From an uncultured Acidimicrobiaceae bacterium (lineage in GTDB: Bacteria > Actinomycetota > Acidimicrobiia > Spongiisociales > UBA5794), in contig CAMYMC010000038.1 of assembly GCA_947259365.1 (NCBI GenBank), positions 22,927 through 86,926 of the forward strand: DNA of 64,000 bases, read 5' to 3'. The notes below the pieces were generated by a model that did not search any database, was not told the origin of the DNA, and worked only from the letters and a program-made list of their open reading frames with translations. The position numbers were made by a program, and so were the translations under genes. Below, in pieces: positions 10,344 to 18,807 of this stretch; the stretch's first letter is position 1, and every line of letters starts with the position of its first letter.

Positions 10344-11495
10344 TCAGTCGGCGGAGAGAGCTGCCCCGAGGCGAGTCATGAACCGGTCACACGCATCGAG
10401 CTGGGCGACCTCGACGTACTCGTCGGGGCGATGCGCTTGGTCGATCGAGCCGGGGCCGCACACGACCGTGGGGACACCGAGCGTGCTCTCGAAGAGGCCG
10501 GCCTCGGTGCCGTATGCCACCTTGGCCAGCTCACGCTCCTCGGTCAGCTCACCGACTCGGGCCACGACCTCCGATGCCGGGTCCGTGTCGAGCGCAGGAA
10601 GATGCGCCCGGACGGTGAGCTCGATCCCACACGCCGCGGCGGTGTCTTGCATCTCCGCGGAGAGTCCGGAGACGATGCTGTCGATGCGGTCGCGGATCAC
10701 CCCCGGTTCGTCGCCGGGAAGATGACGGAACTCGAACTCGACATGGGCGAGCCCCGGCACGATGTTGAGAGCCGTGCCGCTGCGGACGACGCCGGCGTGA
10801 ACGGTCGTGTGGGGAATGTCGAACACATCGTCGAAGGGCCCCGTCGCGGCTTTCTCGCGCGCCATGTCCTGGAGAGCGACGACGAGCCGTGCGGCATACT
10901 CGGCGGCGTTGACCGCCCGCGGTGCGAGCGACGAGTGCGCCTCAGTGCCGGTGACCTGCGCGGCGAAGACGAAGATGCCCTTGTGCGCGGTCACGACGCG
11001 CATCGAAGTGGGCTCGCCGACGACACACCACCCAGCGTCGACACCGCCCGCGGCCATCGACTCGACGAGGAGCCTCGCCCCGGCGCCTCCGAGCTCCTCG
11101 TCGTAGCTCAAAGCGAGGTGCACCGGCCGGGTGAGAGGGGCCTCGACGAACATCGGCACGGCGGCAAGTGCGGATGCGACGAAACCCTTCATGTCGGCGG
11201 TCCCTCTCCCGTACCACCTACTTCCCTCCAGGGTGAGCGAGAAGGGATCGCTCGACCAGGGCTGCCCGTCGACCGGGACGCAGTCGGTGTGACCGGAGAG
11301 AACGACGCCGCCGGCGACGGCGGGCCCGATCGTCGCCCAGACGTTCGCCTTGGCGCCGTCGACGTCCGCCACGACCGCGGCCGGCACATCGTGGGCGGCG
11401 AGGTAGTCGACGGCGAACTCGACGAGGGGCATGTTCGATGCCCGGCTCGTCGTGTCGAAGCCGACGAGCGTCTCGAGGATGGCCTCGGTGGTCAC
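10344..11495 (-). CDS. argE: M20 metallopeptidase, acetylornithine deacetylase-like
   Basis: Protein of 383 aa. The M20 metal-site motifs are visible: SGHTDCVPV (His ligand and Asp), RGTADMKGF (bridging Asp), SYDEELGGAGA (Glu-Glu), and a late His in DQAHRPDEYV. ArgE-type deacetylases release ornithine from N-acetylornithine; other M20 substrates are possible, so the symbol is tentative. GTG 11495 is used because it overlaps the upstream stop as GTGA; the ATG at 11534 lies inside the upstream gene. It ends the leftward cluster beginning near 13542. Confidence 0.85.
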   Translation of the reverse strand: MTTEAILETLVGFDTTSRASNMPLVEFAVDYLAAHDVPAAVVADVDGAKANVWATIGPAVAGGVVLSGHTDCVPVDGQPWSSDPFSLTLEGSRWYGRGTADMKGFVASALAAVPMFVEAPLTRPVHLALSYDEELGGAGARLLVESMAAGGVDAGWCVVGEPTSMRVVTAHKGIFVFAAQVTGTEAHSSLAPRAVNAAEYAARLVVALQDMAREKAATGPFDDVFDIPHTTVHAGVVRSGTALNIVPGLAHVEFEFRHLPGDEPGVIRDRIDSIVSGLSAEMQDTAAACGIELTVRAHLPALDTDPASEVVARVGELTEERELAKVAYGTEAGLFESTLGVPTVVCGPGSIDQAHRPDEYVEVAQLDACDRFMTRLGAALSAD

Positions 11496-11881
11496 GGCGT
11501 CTCGCACGGGTTGTCTCGGAGCGATTCCTTCCACGTGCGGAACCGCGTGTGCTCGCGACCATCGGGTCCGAGGCCTGATCCACGCTTGCCGTGGAGGTCG
11601 AAGCGGTGGTGGCGGGTGCCGTCCGGGCTCACCGCCAGATAGCGCGCCTCGCCGACCGGGGGCCCCGCCCGCCAGAGGAGCCAGCCGTGGATGCGGCGCT
11701 TGTACTCGACGGGCTCGCCGAGCCCGTCACCCAGCGAGAGCACCTCCGAGGGCGCCTCGATCCAGCTCGACGCCGGGATCCGGTGGTCACGCTGGGGTGT
11801 GGCCGGCAGCTCGTCGGTGTGGTAGCGCCGGTCGGTGAAGGGCCGGTCGCTGGGTCGAACGAGGCGGCGTCTGCTGGTCAC
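11492..11881 (-). CDS. Conserved hypothetical protein (129 aa)
   Basis: I do not recognise the family. The protein is charged and soluble, with no signal peptide or membrane segment. It contains aromatic and His-rich stretches (GWLLWRAGPP, HHRFDLHGK) and ends in a highly charged tail. GTGA overlaps tie it on both sides: its GTG at 11881 overlaps the GNAT stop, and its own stop overlaps the argE-like start. Such tight coupling supports a real gene, but gives no function. Confidence 0.65.
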   Translation of the reverse strand: MTSRRRLVRPSDRPFTDRRYHTDELPATPQRDHRIPASSWIEAPSEVLSLGDGLGEPVEYKRRIHGWLLWRAGPPVGEARYLAVSPDGTRHHRFDLHGKRGSGLGPDGREHTRFRTWKESLRDNPCETP

Positions 11882-12354
11882 GAGCTGTCGTCGTGGTGCA
11901 TGACGATGAGCCGGGCCTTGAAGCCGTTCGCCTCGAAGAAGTTCTTCGCCTCGCGATGGCCGGGGCTGACGCGGGCGTCGAACTTCGTGATCCCGGCGCG
12001 GCGGTGGTGCTCGAGGATCGCTTGGATCATCGCCTCCCCGATGCCGACGCCGCGCGCCTCGACGTCGGTGTGGATGAGCCGGACGACGGCGACGAGCTCT
12101 CCCTCCGCTTGGGGCAGGAGCTCCTCGAGCCGCGCCCAGACGAACCCGAGCGGGACCTCGTCGAGTGTTCCGAGAACGAGCTGCGACGCCTCGTCGTCGA
12201 GGATCGCCTTGAAGGCGGTATCCGCCGGCTCCGGCAGGCCGTCTGCGATCCGCCACATCGGGCGCAGCGCTGTCTGTTCCTCTTCGAGGGCCCGGTACAG
12301 AGCGACGAGCGTGTCGACGTCGTCTGCGGTCGCGGGACGGCTCGTCACGTTCAT
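11878..12354 (-). CDS. GNAT-family N-acetyltransferase
   Basis: Protein of 158 aa with the GNAT fold: a VVRLIHTDVEARGVGIGEAMI segment including the acetyl-CoA pyrophosphate loop (R-G-V-G-I-G), then the EAKNFFEANGF helix typical of the C-terminal half. It transfers an acyl group from acyl-CoA to an amine; the substrate is unknown. The ATG at 12354 overlaps the glycosyltransferase stop (ATGA). Confidence 0.87.
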   Translation of the reverse strand: MNVTSRPATADDVDTLVALYRALEEEQTALRPMWRIADGLPEPADTAFKAILDDEASQLVLGTLDEVPLGFVWARLEELLPQAEGELVAVVRLIHTDVEARGVGIGEAMIQAILEHHRRAGITKFDARVSPGHREAKNFFEANGFKARLIVMHHDDSS

Positions 12355-13088
12355 CGGGGATCGGCCGGCCAGGGTAGCCGTCCCCGCACCCGGCTCAGCC
12401 CCCACTTGGCAACGAGGCCGATCGCCTCGGTAGCGATCCCCGGCGTCATCTTCGATGAACCCCGGGTGCGATCGCGGAACGTGATCGGCACCTCGGCGAC
12501 GCGCATACCGAGCGCCGCCGCCTTCCAGGCCATCTCGATCTGGAACGCGTAGCCGGACGCCTTGCACGAGGCCGGATCGAGCCGTCGCACCGCCTCGGCG
12601 CGGAACGCCCGGTACCCGCCGGTCATGTCGCGGATCCGGGTCCCAAGCATGACGGCGGCGTAGATGTTCCCCCCGCGCGAGAGCATCCGCCGGCTCAGCG
12701 GCCAGTTCTCCACACCACCGCCCGAGACGTACCGCGATCCGATGACGACGTCGGCACCCTCGTCGATGGCCGCCAGCAGCCGGGGAATGTCGGCCGGGTC
12801 GTGGGAGAAGTCCGCGTCCATCTCGCACATGACGCCGGCACCGTGGTCGAGGCCCCAGGCGAACCCTGCCGCATAGGCGGGCCCCAGACCGGCCTTCTCG
12901 GACCTGTGGAGCACGTGGAACAGGTCGTCTCCGGAGGCCAACTCGTCGGCGATGCGGCCGGTGCCGTCGGGCGAGCCGTCGTCGACGACGAGGAGGGCGA
13001 CTCCGTGGCCGCGCACTGCGGCGGAGAGTTCGGCGATGTTCTCCGCTTCGTTGTACGTGGGAACGATGACGAGGACGTCAGTCGGCAC
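12351..13088 (-). CDS. Polyprenol-phosphate mannosyltransferase-like GT2
   Basis: Protein of 245 aa, a GT-A family 2 glycosyltransferase. It starts VLVIVPTYNEAENI, has the nucleotide-binding VVDDGSPDGTG, the metal-binding EMDADFSHDP, and the GSRYVSGG and RDRTRGSSKM segments characteristic of dolichol/polyprenol-phosphate mannose synthases (Ppm1 GT domain). It would make polyprenyl-phosphate mannose for lipoglycans or protein glycosylation at the membrane. There is no fused acyltransferase or membrane domain. The start is GTG 13088, overlapping the upstream gene by 11 bases. Confidence 0.87.
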   Translation of the reverse strand: MPTDVLVIVPTYNEAENIAELSAAVRGHGVALLVVDDGSPDGTGRIADELASGDDLFHVLHRSEKAGLGPAYAAGFAWGLDHGAGVMCEMDADFSHDPADIPRLLAAIDEGADVVIGSRYVSGGGVENWPLSRRMLSRGGNIYAAVMLGTRIRDMTGGYRAFRAEAVRRLDPASCKASGYAFQIEMAWKAAALGMRVAEVPITFRDRTRGSSKMTPGIATEAIGLVAKWGLSRVRGRLPWPADPR

Positions 13089-13542
13089 AGTCGACGCAGT
13101 ACTTCTTGCGCTTGTCGGCGAGCTGGCTGATGTTCAGGACGAGGAAGCAGCTCTGGCACTGGAACTCGTCGTCGGCCCGCCCCGACCCGGCATCGTCCTC
13201 GAGCGCGAGCTCCGCCCTGCGGATGGCGCGAAGCTCCTCAGCCTCGTCGACGACGAGTGTCTCGGATGCCTCGTCTTCGGTGAGCATCTCGAGTTCCTCC
13301 GACTCGAGCTCGTCGAGAGCCTCGTCGGCCCCCTCCTCGTCGCCCTCAGCCTCTTCGTCGTCGACGTCCTCCGAGGCGTCGTCATCGCCGTCGTACGTCT
13401 CGTCCCAGTCGTCGGGGTTGTTGTCGTCGGATGGGACCTCCGGCTCTTCGATCTCGTCGCTCGGCTGCTCGAAATCGTTGCCGGCGCCCTCGAAGTCGTC
13501 CTCCGGCTGGAGAACGTCTGAAGATGGCTTCTTCGCTGACAT
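13078..13542 (-). CDS. DUF4193-type acidic zinc-ribbon protein
   Basis: Protein of 154 aa. A very acidic region (about 15-115, rich in Asp, Glu and Ser) is followed by a compact C-terminal ribbon F-x-C-x2-CFLV...QLAD...YCVDC with four Cys. This layout matches the actinobacterial DUF4193 family of unknown function; the acidic region is longer than usual. ATG 13542 is preferred to an upstream frame extension because the typical family start lies close by. It overlaps the downstream glycosyltransferase. Confidence 0.78.
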   Translation of the reverse strand: MSAKKPSSDVLQPEDDFEGAGNDFEQPSDEIEEPEVPSDDNNPDDWDETYDGDDDASEDVDDEEAEGDEEGADEALDELESEELEMLTEDEASETLVVDEAEELRAIRRAELALEDDAGSGRADDEFQCQSCFLVLNISQLADKRKKYCVDCAD

Positions 13543-13638
13543 CGCGGTGCTACCCCTGGTCCGGCGGCGCGGAGTATATCCGGCCGCGATGGCTGGCAAA
13601 CGACTTGGCAGGCGAACGTATTCCCACGGGGTCGCGGG

Positions 13639-14520
13639 TCAGATCTTGAAGTCGATGGCGCCTCGAAGGACACGGCCTTCTATGGAGCCTGTGCCGACCA
13701 GCTCACCGTCGGCCTCGATCGGCCAACCGTCGGGACAGCGAAGCGTGAAGCTCGTCGCGCTGAACCGGCGGACCGCTGGGTGGTTCAGGTGGAGACCGCG
13801 GATCACGCGCGGCATGACGGAGAAGGCCCGTCTCCGGGGACCGATGAAGACTTGGATGTCGAACTCACCGTCGACGAGCATCGCCCGCGGCGCGACGTTC
13901 ATGCCGCCGCCGAAGAACTGCCCGTTGGCGAAGACGACGTTGATGGCGGGACCGCTGTAATGCCGGCCGTCGGCCTCGAGTTCGATCCCGGCGCTGGGAA
14001 ACCTCGCCAGCGAGAGCCAGAACCCCGCCGGGTAGCGGAGAGCCCCGATGAAACGGGGCAGGCGATCGGCGGCCGTCACCGATGCCGCGGCAACGCCCGC
14101 ATCGGCCACGTTCAGCACGTAGCGCTCCCCGAAGGAGCCGGCGATGACCCCGACGTCGCACCGGTAGCGATCGTCCGTCGTCAGGTGCGCGGCCATGTCC
14201 TCGAGCCGTCGCGGCAGCCCGAAGGTGCGGATGAAGTCGGAGCCGGACCCGGCAGGGAGGATCGCCAGGGTCGGCGGCTCCTCCCAGCCGTGCGCCATCA
14301 AGGCATTGAGGACGAGGTGCGCGGTACCGTCGCCACCCACGGAGGCGAAGTCGGTCGCTCCGACGGTCCGTCCTTCGGCGACGAGGGCCCGGATGTGTTG
14401 CGGGGACTCCGAGACCCGCGTCGTGTGGTCCACGCCGTGGGCGGCGAGGGCGTCGCTCGCTCGGCGCGCGACCTCGCCGCGACGGCCCGACCAAGGGTTG
14501 ACGACGACCCACCAGCTCAC
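13639..14520 (-). CDS. Diacylglycerol/lipid kinase family protein (YegS/Rv2252-like)
   Basis: Protein of 293 aa. The N-terminal VVNPWSGRRG and VGGDGTAHLVLNAL motifs and PAGSGSDFIRTFG form the ATP-binding half; the C-terminal beta domain includes NGQFFGGGMNVAP. The family phosphorylates diacylglycerol or other lipids (Rv2252 acts in phosphatidylinositol-mannoside metabolism), on the cytoplasmic face of the membrane. GTG 14520 overlaps the helY stop (GTGA), so a much longer overlapping frame upstream is rejected. Confidence 0.88.
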   Translation of the reverse strand: MSWWVVVNPWSGRRGEVARRASDALAAHGVDHTTRVSESPQHIRALVAEGRTVGATDFASVGGDGTAHLVLNALMAHGWEEPPTLAILPAGSGSDFIRTFGLPRRLEDMAAHLTTDDRYRCDVGVIAGSFGERYVLNVADAGVAAASVTAADRLPRFIGALRYPAGFWLSLARFPSAGIELEADGRHYSGPAINVVFANGQFFGGGMNVAPRAMLVDGEFDIQVFIGPRRRAFSVMPRVIRGLHLNHPAVRRFSATSFTLRCPDGWPIEADGELVGTGSIEGRVLRGAIDFKI

Positions 14521-17066
14521 AGCATGCCTCCGACGGCGACGACGCCACGGTCGATCGCTGCGATCGCCTCGCGTGCCTGCTCGGCGTGATCGGGGTACGC
14601 GTCCCGGACCTGACGGAGCAGGTCGAGGAGCTGTCGACAGTTCCGGACGAAATCGCCGGCGGAGCCGTCGTCGTCGAACAGGTCGTCGAGGGCAGCCCCG
14701 CTGCACCAGGAGTGGATCCGGTCGGCGAACCCGGAATCGGGGTACCGCGTCTCCGGGATGCGTCGGGCGTGCTCGGCGGTGTTGAGCTCTGCGGCGAGTT
14801 CGAGGACGACGCCGCCCCGCTCCATGGCCCGGGTCGACGGCCAGCCGCCCTCGACGTCGGAGAGTCTGGCCTCGTAGGTGAAGAGGGAGGCGAGCGCAGC
14901 GAGTTCGGCGGCGGTCAGCTCGGCGAAGAGGCCTCGTTCGACCGACTCGGCGAGGAGGACGTCGAGCTCGTTGTAGACGAACCGCAGCCGCTCGCCCCGT
15001 CGTGTCAGGTGCCACCCCTCGGTGTAGCCCCAGTCCTCGAGCAAGCCGAGCAGGCTGCGGAACCGGGCGACGACGTCCGTACCTCCTCGCTCCTGGCGGC
15101 GGCGGAGGCGGCGGATCTCCCGGTCCGCGCTCCTGGCCCGCCGTACCCACTCGAGGTGCTCGCTCAGCGAGGGGCACGACGCCACCGGGTGCCCCCCGTC
15201 GGGGATCTCGGGCTTCGTTACGGCGTCGTCGCCGGGCTCCCAGCCGGCCAGGGTACGAGCGACGGTGCGGCGGTAGGCCGTGTCCCGGGTCTGCACCGGC
15301 TCGGGAAGCGTCATGGTGCCGAGCCCCAGGACGGACGGGGTGAGCTGGTCGGGTCGGAGCCGGCGCACCTCCCCGGCGGCGGACAGGACGAGGAGACGGG
15401 GGTTCGAGCCCCATCCTCTGGCGAGGACGACCCAGCGATCTCGCGGCGCCCCCGTGAGCGACACGACGTCTCCCTCCGCCGTCCGCATGGCGAAATCACG
15501 CAAGGCATCGGCCGTCGCGTTCGAGGAACCCGAAGTCGCCGCGTAATCCCAGATGTCGCCCCGATCGCACTCCGCGGCGGCGCGCGCTTCGTCGCGCCGT
15601 GCCACCTCCTCCCCGATCCGGGCGGTGAGCTGGGCCCGGTGCTCCTGCGTCCGGTACTGGGCGAACGAGGCATGGAGCAGTTCCTCGGCCCTCGCCTGGG
15701 GGTAGTTGGCAACGAGGTTGACCGCCATGTTGTAGGTGGGCTCGAAGCTGGACCGGAGCGGATGGCTGCCGGCGGCGGCGATGGCGGCGAGGCGTTCGAA
15801 GGGCACATCCCTGTCGTGGAGGACGACGGCGGTCCCCTTCCTGTCGATGCCCCGTCGCCCCGCTCTCCCGGTGAGCTGGGTGTAGTCGCCCGGCTGGAGG
15901 ATCTCGTGGGTCTCACCGGTGAACTTCGACAGGCGCTCGAGGACCACGGTGCGCGCCGGCATGTTGATGCCGAGTGCGAGGGTCTCGGTCGCGAAGACCA
16001 CCTTGACGAGCCCGGCGGAGAAGAGCTCCTCCACCGTCTCCTTGAACGCCGGCACCATGCCGGCATGGTGAGCCGACACGCCGGCTTCGAGGTTGGCCGC
16101 GAATGACGGGTACCCGAGCACGGCGAGGTCGCCTTCGGGAAGGTGACGGGTTCGCTCGGTGACGACGCGGCGGATCTCGGCTCGCTCTGTGGCCGTGACG
16201 AGACCCGGGCTCGCGTTCGCCACGAGTTGAGCCGCCTGGTTGCACCCGGTCCGGGAGAAGATGAAGTAGATCGCAGGGAGCAGCAGCTCGCGATGGAGGA
16301 GCTCGACCGTCTCGAGTCGTCGCGGTGCGACGAATCGGCGGCGCCGCCCCCGGCCCCGCTTCAGCAGCCGCACGACGTCTGGGTTGGGCCGGTCGCCTCT
16401 GCGGTCGAAGACGGAGAACAGCTCGAGCGCGCTCTCCCGATTCCTGTCCTTGACGAGAAAGAGGCTCTCGAGGGGCACGGGACGATCGGTCTCCACGACG
16501 AGCTCGGTGGGCCCTCGCCGGGCCCGAACCCAGCCGGTGAACTCCTCCGGGTTGGCGATCGTCGCCGACAGGCACATGAGGGGGACCTCGCGCGGCAGGT
16601 GGATGATGACCTCCTCCCACACCTGGCCCCGCGCCCGATCCTGGAGGTAGTGCACCTCGTCGAGCACGACGAGACCGAGGCCCTCGAGTGCGTCCGACTC
16701 GGCATAGATCATGTTGCGGAGCACCTCGGTCGTCATGACAACGATGGGGGCGTTCCCGTTGACGACGTTGTCGCCGGTCAACAGGCCGACGCGCCTCGCT
16801 CCGTACATCGCGCGGAAGTCGCCGAACTTCTGGTTGGAGAGAGCCTTGATCGGCGTCGTGTAGAAGGCCCTTCTCCCGGCGGCGAGTGTCATCTCGACAC
16901 CGGCCTCGGCGACGAGGGTCTTCCCGGAGCCGGTCGGTGCGGTCACGACCACGGAGGCGCCGGCGGCACACGCGGCGACGGCCTTCCGCTGGAATGGGTC
17001 CGGGGCAAAGGGTCTCGAGTCGAGGAACCCCTGGGCAACGCTGGCCGGGTCAGAGCGGCGAGTCAC
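14517..17066 (-). CDS. helY: Ski2/Mtr4-like RNA helicase HelY
   Basis: Protein of 849 aa. Superfamily 2 motifs are clear: TAPTGSGKT (I), TTPIKALSNQK (Ia), DEVHYLQD (II), LSATIANPEEF (III), GINMPARTVV (V) and QLTGRAGRRGID (VI), followed by the DSHCT-type C-terminal region. It corresponds to mycobacterial HelY (Rv2092c), which lies next to tatC as here. Its likely role is ATP-driven RNA unwinding in processing or decay. Start GTG 17066. Confidence 0.93.
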   Translation of the reverse strand: MTRRSDPASVAQGFLDSRPFAPDPFQRKAVAACAAGASVVVTAPTGSGKTLVAEAGVEMTLAAGRRAFYTTPIKALSNQKFGDFRAMYGARRVGLLTGDNVVNGNAPIVVMTTEVLRNMIYAESDALEGLGLVVLDEVHYLQDRARGQVWEEVIIHLPREVPLMCLSATIANPEEFTGWVRARRGPTELVVETDRPVPLESLFLVKDRNRESALELFSVFDRRGDRPNPDVVRLLKRGRGRRRRFVAPRRLETVELLHRELLLPAIYFIFSRTGCNQAAQLVANASPGLVTATERAEIRRVVTERTRHLPEGDLAVLGYPSFAANLEAGVSAHHAGMVPAFKETVEELFSAGLVKVVFATETLALGINMPARTVVLERLSKFTGETHEILQPGDYTQLTGRAGRRGIDRKGTAVVLHDRDVPFERLAAIAAAGSHPLRSSFEPTYNMAVNLVANYPQARAEELLHASFAQYRTQEHRAQLTARIGEEVARRDEARAAAECDRGDIWDYAATSGSSNATADALRDFAMRTAEGDVVSLTGAPRDRWVVLARGWGSNPRLLVLSAAGEVRRLRPDQLTPSVLGLGTMTLPEPVQTRDTAYRRTVARTLAGWEPGDDAVTKPEIPDGGHPVASCPSLSEHLEWVRRARSADREIRRLRRRQERGGTDVVARFRSLLGLLEDWGYTEGWHLTRRGERLRFVYNELDVLLAESVERGLFAELTAAELAALASLFTYEARLSDVEGGWPSTRAMERGGVVLELAAELNTAEHARRIPETRYPDSGFADRIHSWCSGAALDDLFDDDGSAGDFVRNCRQLLDLLRQVRDAYPDHAEQAREAIAAIDRGVVAVGGML

Positions 17067-17072
17067 CCGGAC

Positions 17073-17789
17073 TCACTTCTTCAGGAGCCAACGGATCGCC
17101 AGGATCGTCGCCTCGTACATGAGGTAGAGGGGTCCGGAGAGGAGCAGCAGCGTGAGCGGGTCACCGCTCGGTGTGAGAAAGGCGGCGCCCACGAGGATGA
17201 TGACGACGGCCCAGCGTCTTCCCTGTTTGAGCCTCTGCGAGGAGACCGCGCCCGTGGCCGCCGCGGCGAACATGAACACAGGAAACTCGAAGGCGATGCC
17301 GAACGCGAGGACGAAGCGAAGGGCGAAGTTGATGTACGCATCGGCTTGGATCACGGGTTCGAGGTCCTCGCCGCCGAACCCGAGAAGGAACCCGAGGCCC
17401 CGCTCCAATGACCAGTAGCCGAGCAGTACTCCGGCTGTGAACAGAACGGCGAGGATCAGCGACGCGGGAATGACATAGCGGCGCTCCCGGTTGGTGAGCG
17501 CCGGGCTGATGAACCGCCACAGCTGATAGATGAGCACCGGGCTGGCAAGGAAGAGACCGCCGAAGAGCGAGATGCGCATGACCACGCTGAACGCCTCGGT
17601 TGGTCGGAAGGTGGCGAGCCCGGCGTCGGGCCCGACCGCTTCCTTGTACGGCACGATGAGCACGTCGAGGAGCTGACGGTGGAAGATGAACCCGACGATG
17701 GCCCCGAGTATCACGGCGACCGCGGCCTTGATGAGCCGGGACCGCAGCTCGGAGATGTGATCCCAGAACGTCATCGTGGTGCCGGTCAC
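17073..17789 (-). CDS. tatC: Sec-independent translocase subunit TatC
   Basis: Protein of 238 aa with about six membrane segments. The cytoplasmic TatC signature near the N terminus is MTFWDHISELRSRL, and the periplasmic PTEAF motif is present. TatC recognises twin-arginine signal peptides of folded proteins. GTG 17789 overlaps the TatA/B stop (GTGA); an ATG five codons in is an alternative. The order tatA/B-tatC-helY is the actinobacterial one. Confidence 0.96.
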   Translation of the reverse strand: MTGTTMTFWDHISELRSRLIKAAVAVILGAIVGFIFHRQLLDVLIVPYKEAVGPDAGLATFRPTEAFSVVMRISLFGGLFLASPVLIYQLWRFISPALTNRERRYVIPASLILAVLFTAGVLLGYWSLERGLGFLLGFGGEDLEPVIQADAYINFALRFVLAFGIAFEFPVFMFAAAATGAVSSQRLKQGRRWAVVIILVGAAFLTPSGDPLTLLLLSGPLYLMYEATILAIRWLLKK

Positions 17790-18319
17790 GCACTCTCCTC
17801 CGCAGCCGGGTCGGCGGCAGCCTCGGTGCCCGGCTCGTTCCCGTCGATCCCCTCGTCCCCTTCGATCCCGGGTCGATCACCCCCGGGCAGCGTCGCCACT
17901 CCGGATGTCTCGTCGTGACCGGTGTCGCCGCCGGCCTCGGCGTTGGCCGTGGCGGCGACCGGTTCCCCCTCCCCCGCGTCCGTTGCCGTCGCGGTGTCGT
18001 GGGCCTCGGTGTCGTCCTCGAGGCTCTTCGCAGCCGTCACCGCCTCGTCGCCCGCCGCCTTCACGTCGTCGCGGATCTTCGTGACGTCCTGGCGCAGATC
18101 ACGGCCGGCGGCTTTGAGCTCGTCGCGGACCTCTTGCATCGGCTCGACGACATCGCGGTACTCGGCGGTGACCTCGTCCCTCATCGCCGTCACTGCGACC
18201 CGGGCCTTGGCGAGGAGCGCTCCCGCCTTGCGGGCGAGCTCCGGAAGCCGGTTGGGACCGAAGACGATGAGGATCACGATGACGATGGTGAGGATCTCAC
18301 CAAAGGTGAAGTTCGCCAT
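17786..18319 (-). CDS. TatA/TatB-type translocase subunit
   Basis: Protein of 177 aa: one N-terminal membrane helix (FGEILTIVIVILIVFG), the hinge GPNRLPELARKAG, an amphipathic helix to about residue 100, and a long acidic disordered tail (Asp, Glu, Ala, Gly). Length and the VFGPNRLPEL hinge suggest TatB, but the operon position suits TatA, so no symbol is given. It forms the Tat pore/receptor with TatC. Confidence 0.88.
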   Translation of the reverse strand: MANFTFGEILTIVIVILIVFGPNRLPELARKAGALLAKARVAVTAMRDEVTAEYRDVVEPMQEVRDELKAAGRDLRQDVTKIRDDVKAAGDEAVTAAKSLEDDTEAHDTATATDAGEGEPVAATANAEAGGDTGHDETSGVATLPGGDRPGIEGDEGIDGNEPGTEAAADPAAEESA

Positions 18320-18367
18320 GACTCCCGTGATGGTAGAGCGAGCAGGGGGAACCGCAGGAGCCGGACG

Positions 18368-18397
18368 CGATGGAGGGGCCCGCAGGCCCCTCCATCG
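18368..18397. terminator. Strong hairpin between zinc-ribbon gene and tat operon
   Basis: A perfect 13-bp stem (18368-18380 with 18385-18397) closed by the four-base loop CGCA. No T-run follows on either strand, so it is a hairpin-only terminator or processing signal rather than a classical Rho-independent terminator. It lies just past the stop (18419) of the leftward zinc-ribbon gene and upstream of the leftward tat genes. Confidence 0.6.
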
Positions 18398-18418
18398 GAG
18401 TTGTCGTCGGTCTCGTCC

Positions 18419-18715
18419 CTACCCTTGTGAGACCAGCTCCGAGAACCATCCATCCTGATCGAGCGCCTTGGCGAACACCGAGATCTCGTCCTCGGTGATC
18501 GGCCCGGCGGTCGAGACGACTTCGTACGTCACACCGGTCGCGAGGAGGATGCTCACAACCCGCTCGTTGGCGGGCCGGCGCTGCACGACGCCGCAGAAGG
18601 GGCATTCGAATCGGTAGCTGCCGGTAGCACCGTGGGCGACGAGTTCGAGACCGATGTCGGCTGTCGTGAGCTCGACGTCACCGCAACGGGTGCATGTGGT
18701 CCGTATGGTCGTCAT
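18419..18715 (-). CDS. Small double-CxxC zinc-ribbon protein (98 aa)
   Basis: Protein of 98 aa with a rubredoxin-like layout: CTRCGD near the N terminus and CPFCGV about 33 residues later, giving four Cys for one zinc. A VVSILLATGVTYEVV helix and an acidic C-terminal helix follow. No family name is certain. ATG 18715 is chosen because GAGAAG precedes it; an upstream extension of 18 residues is possible. An AT-rich palindrome lies about 65-85 bases upstream. Confidence 0.7.
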   Translation of the reverse strand: MTTIRTTCTRCGDVELTTADIGLELVAHGATGSYRFECPFCGVVQRRPANERVVSILLATGVTYEVVSTAGPITEDEISVFAKALDQDGWFSELVSQG

Positions 18716-18778
18716 CTTCTCGCTACTCCGCTTGGCCCGATGTTCATCATTCACATCGGCACCTCCCATGACCCCTGA

Positions 18779-18801
18779 ATGACTATTTGACCGATAGTCA
18801 T
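18779..18801. promoter_or_regulatory. AT-rich palindrome, candidate operator
   Basis: ATGACTAT and ATAGTCAT form a perfect 8-bp inverted repeat with a 7-base spacer, unusually AT-rich for this GC-rich window. It lies between the pafC stop (18808) and the leftward zinc-ribbon gene (18715), so it could be an operator of the latter or a weak stem at the end of the pafC transcript. Confidence 0.4.
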
Positions 18802-18807
18802 CGTGGA

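Noticed and set aside
13639..15414. 591-aa extension of the lipid-kinase frame
   Set aside because: The extra N-terminal 300 residues are Arg/Pro-rich shadow of helY; the GTGA overlap at 14517-14520 marks the real start.
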